NCBI GenBank assembly: GCA_963932465.1
Contig: OZ010794.1
Location: 212,921,748-212,985,747 of the forward strand
From: Maratus speciosus
Taxonomy: Eukaryota > Arthropoda > Arachnida > Araneae > Salticidae
Length of the DNA: 64,000 bases
Direction of reading: 5' to 3'
Shown: positions 56,745-64,000 of the stretch, one piece after another
Numbering within the stretch: the first letter of the stretch is position 1
Layout of the letters: each line of letters opens with the position of its first letter
Program-made: the position numbers and the translations under genes
Notes under the pieces: model-generated
What the model was told of the DNA's origin: nothing
What the model saw: the letters and a program-made list of their open reading frames with translations, nothing else
Databases searched by the model: none

Positions 56745-57285
56745 ACTATTAATAAAGAGGAACTGACATATTCTTAAAATAGTGCAGCTTCATGTGTAAC
56801 CGCTTTTGCAAGAGCTGATTACCTCCGATGAAAAGTTTCACCAGTAAATTTATATATAAATTTTCTCTGTATTTAAAGGCCTTATTAATGGAAAATTTCA
56901 GTCATAAATAATGGCAGAAACATATTTTCAATTTTACTGGTGTAAGTTTATTTTGCGGTAGTCAGACCTTTCTTTTCCGCCATATTGTGACGACCGGTAA
57001 AACAAACTTACCGTTTTTTTTCAAATTGACACCAGTCAAAACGAATAGAAGTTTTAACGATATTTGTGAGAAAATGTTTCCTTGAATAAGAAACTTAAAT
57101 AAGGCAAAACTTTTTATTCAATTTTAGTGGTGGGAGGTTTGCCCCGGTGGTATTCAGAAACTGTAGATTCGATTTAGAAAAAGCAGCCGCCATCTTGTGA
57201 CAACCTCCTCGGTTACTTCACTCGCAACTGGTAGACAGTACACTATATGTCTCCTACTCTTTATTCATAACTTCATTATGCGAAT
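56745..57285 (-). mobile_element. Family 9 repeat copy, inverted
   Basis: GAACTGACATATTCTTAAA, TTTTACTGGTGTAAG, CCATCTTGTGACAACC and CACTCGCAACTGGTAGAC occur in reverse order relative to 35955-36900. Confidence 0.72.
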
Positions 57286-57383
57286 TCTGTAACGGCTTCA
57301 TGCATGGGAACGATGCATCATTTTTCGATTAGACGTAAAGTTAATATCAAGAAGGTTACCGAACAACCTATTCTTGCTGTTTA

Positions 57384-58746
57384 CTGGGTAGATACGAGCA
57401 CTGGAATTTCAAGATCAGGAAGTTCTTCGGTTCCAGTATTTTCTTATAGAAGATCTCTCTTTAAAATAAAAAGCGAAAGGGCATAGCCGGATAAGCATTG
57501 GAAACATGCCTTTCAATCAAATTTCATGATTTTTTCCCCAGATGTGGCTACATATCTGACAATATATTTCCCCTGTTATCACCCAATAAATATATATATT
57601 TAATGAGATAAAAATGTTTTTCCGATTTTATAAAAAACGGTTTTTCTCAAAAACTGCTGCACGGAATTTCATGCCATTAACCGAGAATATATAGATATCA
57701 AAGATGCATAACTGGTAATTTTATTATAATTTTCTGTCTATAAATACTGTGTGAAACAGCGAAATAAAAATTTAAAAGATTAAAAATCATATCTTATGGT
57801 TATCCGAAAATTACCATTTTCTTGTAAAAAATTCTCCATATGTGCCAGTATATTCTACATAAATGCCAAAAGTTTGCGTTGGGTACTACATATAATAATT
57901 TACAAAAATAGATATTAAAATTATTGAAATTCATTTTAAGGCGTTATTTGGGGCGGAGCTACTCAACTTCGACACCCGAAGAATTTTTGGAATAAACAGT
58001 TGCAGAATTGCTGTATTTTAAATTTTAATGAACACATGAGCAACATTCTCAACGCTGTCGATATCAAAATGAACATGAAGTTGAAAAACAATGCTTATAT
58101 CTTAATGGAATCTAAAATACATCAGTTGACATATTGTCAGCTGACTTTGTTCCAAAAATTCTTCGGAAGTCAAAATTGAGTAGCTCCGCCCCAAAACACG
58201 CCTTAAAATGAATTTCAATAATTTTACTATACATTTTTGTAAATATTTATATGTAGTACCAAACGCAAACTTTCGGCATTTCTACAGAATATACGGGGAC
58301 ATATGGGGATTTTTTTTAGAAAAAAATGGTAATTTTCGGATAACCATAAGATATGGTTTTTATTTTTTTGAATTTTTATTTCGCTATTTCACACAGTTTT
58401 TATTAACAGAAAATTATACAAAATTACAAGTTATGCATCATTGGTATCTATATAACATGAGTTAATGGCATGACATTCCGTGCAGCAATTTTTGAGAAAA
58501 TCTGTTTTTTAAAAAATTGAAAAAACATTTTTATCTCATTAAATATCAATATTTATAGGGTGATAATAGAGGAAATACATTGTCAGATATATAGCCACAT
58601 CTGGGAAAAAAATCAGGAAATTTGATTGAAAGGCATGTGTCCAATGCTTATCCGGCTATGCCCTTTCGAGCATTTTAACTAGATTTTTTAAAAATAAAAA
58701 ATAATGATATTTTACCTGGAAAATAACGGGACTTGTACGAACCCTG
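57384..58746. mobile_element. hAT-like MITE split by a 1.2-kb foldback
   Basis: The left part has CTGGGTAGATACGAGCACTGG and CGGTTCCAGTATTTTCTTAT. The right part begins after 58668 and ends GACTTGTACGAACCCTG. Joined, they correspond to 56565-56742. Confidence 0.75.
57474..58668. mobile_element. 1.2-kb foldback element, arms of ~540 bases
   Basis: CGAAAGGGCATAGCCGGATA starts the left arm; TATCCGGCTATGCCCTTTCG ends the right arm. Matched landmarks run inward to GGGGCGGAGCTACTCAACTT and TTGAGTAGCTCCGCCCC, leaving a loop of about 120 bases. Arms differ at scattered positions and small indels, so they have diverged since insertion. No coding capacity. Confidence 0.88.
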
Positions 58747-59338
58747 GTTTAGCATATTTTATAAAACAAAATTGCCATTGAAAGCAAATTTATTTAACCT
58801 GCTACTTATAAGCCAGAAATGACGATAGTAAACTTTGTGAATGTTTCTTTAGCTACTAAATTCGAATTAGGATTTTTTATTGTGTAAAAAAAAGTTTGCG
58901 AAATAGTCATTTATATTCCAGTTTTTAAAATTAAAAGACAAGCTGATTAATTATACATTAATTATCCGAAGATTTTATTATCAGAATATTTTTTGTTATT
59001 TAATATAAAATATTATTTTATTACTAGAATTTAAGAATTGTATTGAGAGTTATTAAGTTTTGGTTGATTTGGAGACACATTATACAGCTCGAATTACTTT
59101 TGTGAAGTACATTTGAAAAAAAAAAAACGACCTTGATACAGTCCTGCCAATTTAGCTCTTTTTTTAAAAAAAAATAAAACTACCATCCTACAAAATTTTA
59201 TCTGTTGTAAATGTTGTTTTATTTCACGATAGGTATTACTTGATTAAATTATTAAAAAATATATACAAAAATGCCGGTGGGACGGTAGCTTCATGAACAA
59301 AAAAAGGCGCTAAATGCTGCCTGTATAGTATTTTTTAT

Positions 59339-59372
<34 letters not shown>

Positions 59373-59779
59373 AGAGAGAGAAAGTAAATCTTAAACAGCT
59401 AATTCAGATAAATTACTCCGGATTGAATACTTAGATTCCTGCTTCCAGTCCTCATGCTTATGTATAACTCGGAAATAATCTTTCTCTTTTATCCCTTTAT
59501 CCCTTTCTCTGTATTATCATCTGCGTATGATTGTACACACAAATTTCAAATTTAAACTTTTTCGAAATATTTTGAATTTAAAATTCTGCAGTCTTCCCAA
59601 ATGATTCGTTTTTTAATACACAATTTTGTATTTAAAAAAAAAAAAAGTTAAGGCAAGATCCTAGAACATTTGCAATAAAAATATCCTCCAAGGTAGTTTT
59701 TTAAAAATTTACATAAAAATCTGAAAAGTAAATTTTTTGTTAAGCAGAATTTAAAAAGTGTATCAGTTGGGAGTCCTGA
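58747..59779. other. AT-rich stretch with poly(A)/(GA)n
   Basis: It contains a run of about 29 A (59340-59368) and a GA dinucleotide run (59369-59382). No gene is seen. Confidence 0.5.
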
Positions 59780-60340
59780 ATTATATAAATATATTAAATT
59801 TCTTAGTATGCAATGGAAATGGCATATTTAGATTGAATTTTCAGACAACTGAGTTTCATATCTTTAGAAAATTACTTCACATTGCCAAAATATAAAACAC
59901 CAACTATTTCCTTTAAATTTCTTCTCCCTTGAGTCGATCTCTTTATAAAAGAAGACCACTTTCCTTTCATATCTGATTCTTTAACACAAAGTGAACATTT
60001 GCTTTACAAATAATAATTATAATAACAAATAATGTAAATTCACATTTACAAAGTATAATGGTTTGAGAAAATATAATTTTGGATTCATACTTTTCAATGC
60101 GTAATATTTTTTTGAATTGTTCTCCTTTCTTATTCAAATATGTTAAATATTTTGGAATTAGTTTTAAATACCTGCTTTGAAAATGTTTATTTCGCAAAAC
60201 ATTACGAAAGATTTCATAATATGAGTTTACAGGAAAAAAAAATATGAATAATGAATATTGAATTTCCATCTTTTAGGCATATTGAAGTAAAACAAAATTC
60301 CATGTCTAATGCATCAATAAAACAGAAAACATTAGTTAAC
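59780..60340 (+). repeat. Stray partial copy of the array unit
   Basis: TTTCTTAGTATGCAATGG, then TTTTCAGACAACTGAG and the conserved frame at 59845-59895 (TTEFHIFRKLLHIAKI then stop), then AACATTACGAAAGATTTC. It lies in the same orientation, 14 kb from the end of the main array. Confidence 0.75.
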
Positions 60341-60764
60341 ATAAATTATTGAGAATACTAGGATGGCAATAAATATAGTAAGATAATTAGAGTAGTTAAG
60401 ATAATAAAATTTGTTTAATTTATTTTAGTAGAGCCTTATAGAACCTTATAATTTTGACAAATATGATGCTAATAATAATAATACAGTAGAAAGAGCACAA
60501 AAAAGTCGATAACACACAATTAAAATAATAAAACCTTGTAAAAAATCAACAATAAAACCAAACAATGCACTACGACATTTTGATTTTATGGTGATTTATA
60601 AAGTTTTATTATTTAAATTAATAGTAATAATAATTATTATTAATATTTTTACTTTGGTTGCAGTCATTTTTTTCTTTTCACCGTACTTTATATAAATTGC
60701 TTTTCCCCGTACTATGATGTCACGCTTTTTGTGTCAGCAACATTTACGAATTTCAGCCAATCTG
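60341..60764. other. Gene-free AT-rich stretch
   Basis: AAT-rich low-complexity sequence; no element ends or coding regions are recognised. Confidence 0.45.
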
Positions 60765-61089
60765 CCACGCTACAAGTCGAGGAAGTGTTACCAGTTGTCC
60801 CGCGTAAATCGCAGCTCCTAATACTCTGGACACCAGTATTTAAACCCCTTAATTCTCGCTGCCGTCAATATCATGGGCTGAGGTAGCGTTTGTCATTTCT
60901 CGTGCCCGCCATATTTCCGAGCTGGATATTTAATTGCTGGGAAAACTTCTGAAACCAGAAAAATTTAACTGGCCGTGTGTCACTAACCGTTTGAAATCTT
61001 GGAATGTTAGAGCCGGGGTTTGGTTTTCGCCGCAAATTGTGAAGTTGGACTTTGTATTGCGTGTTTCGATATATATCCCACTCAAAAAA

Positions 61090-61125
61090 AAAATAATAAT
61101 AATAATAATAATAGTCAAAATTTAA

Positions 61126-61159
<34 letters not shown>

Positions 61160-61160
61160 T
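61090..61160. repeat. (AAT)n and (TA)n microsatellites
   Basis: AAT triplets are followed after about 20 bases by a TA dinucleotide run. Confidence 0.85.
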
Positions 61161-61340
61161 ATTTCAGAGATTATTTGTAAAAATTTGTGTGATGATGATT
61201 ATAAATAAGGATTTAAGGTGTGAAAAAGAAAGGTCTTATTCGCACTAATTTGTATGATGTAAAACAAACATTAGGACACAAAATTCTCGCATGATGACTT
61301 TTTTACAAATGTGAATTTGTTCTATAACATCTTTTTCGCC

Positions 61341-61548
61341 TTAACCCCTTCGCGACGGGAGCCTTTTACGAAATGTTTATTACTTTGCTACCGGTTTTAA
61401 AAAACAGAAGTTTGTGCCTACTCAAATCGGGAAAATGCTCGGATTAAATAAGGCAAATTTTACAGTAAAATTTTACAGGTGAGGGTAAACGAGGATCCTT
61501 AGGCCTATTTCCGGCACGTATACGTGTCGCTCGTCCCCAAGGGGTTAA
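61341..61548. mobile_element. TTAA MITE, family 2, twin A
   Basis: 208 bp, TTAACCCCTTCGCGACGGG to CCCCAAGGGGTTAA. It differs from twin B at about ten positions by eye. Confidence 0.9.
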
Positions 61549-61650
61549 AAAACTAATAAAAAGAACTAATTGCATATTTTATTTAGAAACTTTATAATGA
61601 TTCCATTTCTGTAATAAAAAATAGGTACTTTTTTATGGTCTTTCCAAATA

Positions 61651-61858
61651 TTAACCCCTTCGCGACGGGAGCCTTTTACGAAATGTTTATTACTTTGCTA
61701 CCGGTTTTAAAAAACAGAAGCTTGTGTCTATTCAAATCGGGAAAATGCTCGGATTAAATAAGGCAAATTTCACAATAATATTTTACTGGTGAGGATAAAC
61801 GAGGATCCTTAGACCTATTTCCGGCACGTATACGTGTCGCTCGTCCCCAGGGGGTTAA
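61651..61858. mobile_element. TTAA MITE, family 2, twin B
   Basis: 208 bp and in the same orientation as twin A, 102 bases away. It ends next to the right terminus of the host element. Confidence 0.9.
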
Positions 61859-62012
61859 GCGATTCTTAAGGGGTTAAGGTACTTTTTTTCGCCTTATGTA
61901 ATGGCAGAATTAACAGCGATTAAAGATGGCGAAAGAAACTGTAAAAAAATTAACGGTGTCCAGAGCATTAGGAAACCTAATTTACGGGGGTCACCTGGCA
62001 ACACTAGTCGAG

Positions 62013-62220
62013 AGCTTGCCTCCGGCTGGGTAAGGTGCACTTAATCCTCCATCCCTTCGGAATTGATAAAAGGAGTACCCAGCTCACTTGGGAAGTAAGT
62101 GAACACTGAGTGTTCTGCGTTACGCTGAACATCTGAACGGGACATATGCCGTATAGCATCTCCGGGCCCAGTGTCAATTAAACAGTGTTCGGCACTAGCG
62201 ACAGGTTTAATTTTATATTT
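62013..62220. other. GC-richer unassigned segment
   Basis: CCTCCGGCTGGGTAAGGTGC, GGAGTACCCAGCTCACTTGG and CGGGACATATGCCGTATAGC stand out from the AT-rich background. GTACCCAGC and GCTGGGTAAG are loosely complementary. It could be a SINE or LINE 3' tail, but I cannot assign it. Confidence 0.3.
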
Positions 62221-62368
62221 ACTAATTTTGCGTTATTTAATGTCAGGTCTCAGCAACTGAAATGCGAAGGTAAAGGCGGTATTCAGATATATGTGGATAA
62301 TCAAATTTCTTAAATAATGGGAACCGTTAGTAACAATATGAAAGTATTTGTTGTGCAGGAGGCTCAGA

Positions 62369-62595
62369 TTAACCCCTTAACAGTGACATTTGTTTTCTTA
62401 GAAAAAAATTAAAAATGGGACTGGACACCACTTTTTCCACACTAAAATATTTGCCTTACTTAATCGAAAAATATCTGACAATCAATAAAGATAAATTTAC
62501 AGTTACAAATTAGTGGTATCAAAATGCTTTTAATAACGAAGCAAGCAAAGTGTTCTTGCCCGAATCCAGTTCGGGTCACACTGTTAAGGGATTAA
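62369..62595. mobile_element. TTAA MITE, AACAGTGACATT ends
   Basis: TTAACCCCTTAACAGTGAC to GTCACACTGTTAAGGGATTAA. The core has GGACACCACTTTTTCC, TTGCCTTACTTAATCG and TTAGTGGTATC. Confidence 0.82.
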
Positions 62596-63452
62596 ACATG
62601 ATCCTATCGCATGTGGACTTCGAGATCGGACAAGCATATGTCATGATGCAGGTGTAAAGAAGAATTCTATTATACATTGGAAGTTTAGGGCTTTAAGCAT
62701 CCAGCGAAGTCGTAATAACACATGTAAAAATACACACTGTTATCGCCTTCCTTTTACGAGAAATATCTTTTCAAAACTGGCATTTTGATTAAAGTTTCAG
62801 TATATTTAAAAAAAGTAGTAGAAAAAAATATAGATAAATACGGATAAAGCTACGAGATTTAGATCATCTGACAAAAAAAAAAAGTGACGATTTTAAATAT
62901 TTTTGAAATTTTTGTCTATTTCTACTAGTTTAAAAAAATATGCAAATTTTTATAAATCTTCGAAATTTGTAAAATCGCAGTTATAGACTGACTTTATTGT
63001 AAAATAATTTTTAGATTAAAATGTTTTGTAAATAGATTTCAACTGCTTTTCTATATTGTTTTACACATCCAAGGCATGGAGAAAATACAAAATTGTGGCT
63101 ACCGAAGTTTGACGAAATTCTGTCGAAACGCCCAATTAATTCCATCAGTGTTGTCACATCCGACGCATTTTCTTTTTTTATTATCAGAAATTCCAAATTA
63201 CCCTCAGAAAAATTTAATTCTTTTTAGTTATTATAATGGTAGATATTAGGTGAATAAAATAATAAAAATTTACTATTAAAAATTTTATTGTGTAAACACG
63301 AAGTCTCTGAATAAAATCCCGCCAGATTTGGCTCAATACTGTATAATATTTCATACTTCAGCCATACATTTACATATTTCAGCCATAGTATTTCATACTT
63401 AAACTATAATTTACATACTTGAATGCATCCTTTTTTTTTGTATTTTTTAATA
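62596..63452. other. AT-rich stretch, no gene seen
   Basis: Low-complexity sequence with a tandem of CATTTACATATTTCAGCC-like phrases near 63360-63420. No coding region is recognised. Confidence 0.45.
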
Positions 63453-64000
63453 CAGTCGGACCTCTATTTAACGAACTTCTATTTTACGAATTTCTCTATT
63501 TTGCGAACTTTTATTTGGAAACAAGAAATTTTTTCAAATTTCTTCGTAAAATAACCTCCAAATAGCGAAGTGCATTCTCTATTTAACGAACTTTTCCTTG
63601 GGATCTAATTTTTTTTTTCTCCCTATTTCTTAAAATATTACTGAACATTTAAAACTTATTCTTTCTTTTAACACATTGTATGATGATCAAACCATGAACA
63701 GATCTTACCAGGCACCTAACTCACCGAGAGCAGTAAAATCGCTGTGATTCTTTGCTTTCCATCCAAGAAGTGCAAACTTTCAATATCCCCTATTAACCCT
63801 CAATGGAGCTGCCCCGTGTCCTTAAACTATAGTTTCCCGTTTTCTAGATTGTTGGTTATGATCAATCGTGTTGGTAATTTCGGTTCTTGTAGCTCAAAAC
63901 TTTCAAAGCGGAAGTGCTTGAGCATCAAAGAAAAAAAAAATTCTTAATGAGGTGGATAAGGGTGTGAAGAAAAATAATACTGCTTTAACCCTAGATCTAC
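63453..64000 (+). mobile_element. Tigger-type transposon, 5' part (runs off window)
   Basis: CAGTCGGACCTCTATTTAACG follows TA, then repeated CTATTT(A/T)(A/C)CGAA phrases, the usual Tigger/pogo terminus. A transposase start follows at 63858. The 3' end lies outside the window. Confidence 0.85.
63858..64000 (+). pseudogene. Tigger transposase N-terminus with frameshift, partial
   Basis: From ATG at 63858: MINRVGNFGSCSSKLSKRKC, then LSIKEK. A run of A then shifts the frame by one, after which ILNEVDKGVKKNNTALTLDL continues to the window end. KRKCLSIKEK plus ILNEVDKG is the CENP-B N-terminal helix-turn-helix (psq/CENPB_N) that binds transposon ends in pogo/Tigger transposases. The second DNA-binding domain and the DDE domain would lie beyond the window. 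The frameshift in a homopolymer is either real decay or a sequencing error. Confidence 0.8.

Larger units (their letters stand above)
60840..61877. mobile_element. 1.04-kb TTAA element with family 5-like ends
   Basis: TTAAACCCCTTAATTCTCGCT on the left; AGCGATTCTTAAGGGGTTAA on the right. The ends match family 5, but the interior is longer and unlike it, with a GC-richer block at 60880-61080. It also contains (AAT)n and (TA)n runs near 61095 and 61140 and two family 2 MITEs. Confidence 0.75.
60765..62012. mobile_element. Palindromic MITE split by a 1-kb TTAA element
   Basis: The left part has AGTGTTACCAGTTGTCCCG, CGTAAAT and TCTGGACACCAGTATT. The right part has CGCCTTATGTAATGGC, ACGGTGTCCAGAGCATTAGG and CACCTGGCAACACTAG. 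They pair as one hairpin if 60840-61877 is removed. The insertion hit a TTTAA directly after ACCAGTA, the same core position as at 36968. Confidence 0.75.

Noticed and set aside
60930..61125. Overlapping frames in the GC-richer block of the 1-kb TTAA element
   Set aside because: Both strands are open at once and end in an AAT microsatellite; no protein family is recognisable.

Overview
This is eukaryotic, strongly AT-rich, non-coding DNA with no intact host gene. It is built almost entirely from transposable-element debris, mostly short palindromic non-autonomous DNA transposons (MITEs) nested inside one another. The identifiable coding relics are arthropod-type transposons: Tc1/mariner transposases, a Tigger/pogo CENP-B-type transposase, and a LINE ORF1 with a CCHC knuckle. 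The mariner relic near 46 kb resembles a type I associate with spider genomes, so an arachnid is my best guess. That is inference, not proof.

Layout. 0-12 kb: dispersed TTAA-flanked and hAT-like hairpin elements. 12.2-15.1 kb: a 763-bp TTAA element, then a degenerate LINE ORF1 on the minus strand split by two MITEs. 15.1-17.3 kb: a TTAA element with a GGGGACCGGGTAAG terminus that hosts a Tigger relic, itself hosting a 208-bp MITE. 17.3-22.4 kb: MITEs and a 145-bp-period tandem repeat. 23.4-45.5 kb: a decayed tandem array of at least six units, each about 1.7-1.8 kb once recognisable insertions are subtracted. The units are swollen by a 2.3-kb repeat, a mariner deletion derivative, a 1-kb Penelope-like foldback with a 13-bp target duplication, a triplicated 230-bp satellite, a 1.93-kb TA-flanked element and many MITEs. 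45.6-47.1 kb: a mariner with a broken transposase. 47-54 kb: MITEs plus two unassigned coding-like fragments (52.2 and 53.5 kb). 54-57.3 kb: a second GGGGACCGGG element, inverted relative to the first. 57.5-58.7 kb: a 1.2-kb foldback inside a hAT-like MITE. 59.8-60.3 kb: a stray copy of the array unit. 60.8-61.9 kb: a 1-kb TTAA element carrying twin 208-bp MITEs. 63.45 kb to the end: the 5' end of a Tigger element, running off the window with the start of its transposase.

Most striking pattern: many MITE families with unrelated outer inverted repeats, and with different target signatures (TTAA, or an 8-bp duplication typical of hAT), share one inner palindromic core. The core starts near ACCA(C/G)TATTTT, has CCTTATTTAAT near its centre, and ends near AAATACTGGTG. 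Second, every unit of the 23-45 kb array keeps the same short reading frame, of LAELQVFGKLLHIVEI type, usually after an acceptor-like TTTTCAG. It could be the relic of a duplicated gene's last exon. All family and identity statements are from reading by eye; no alignment or search was run.
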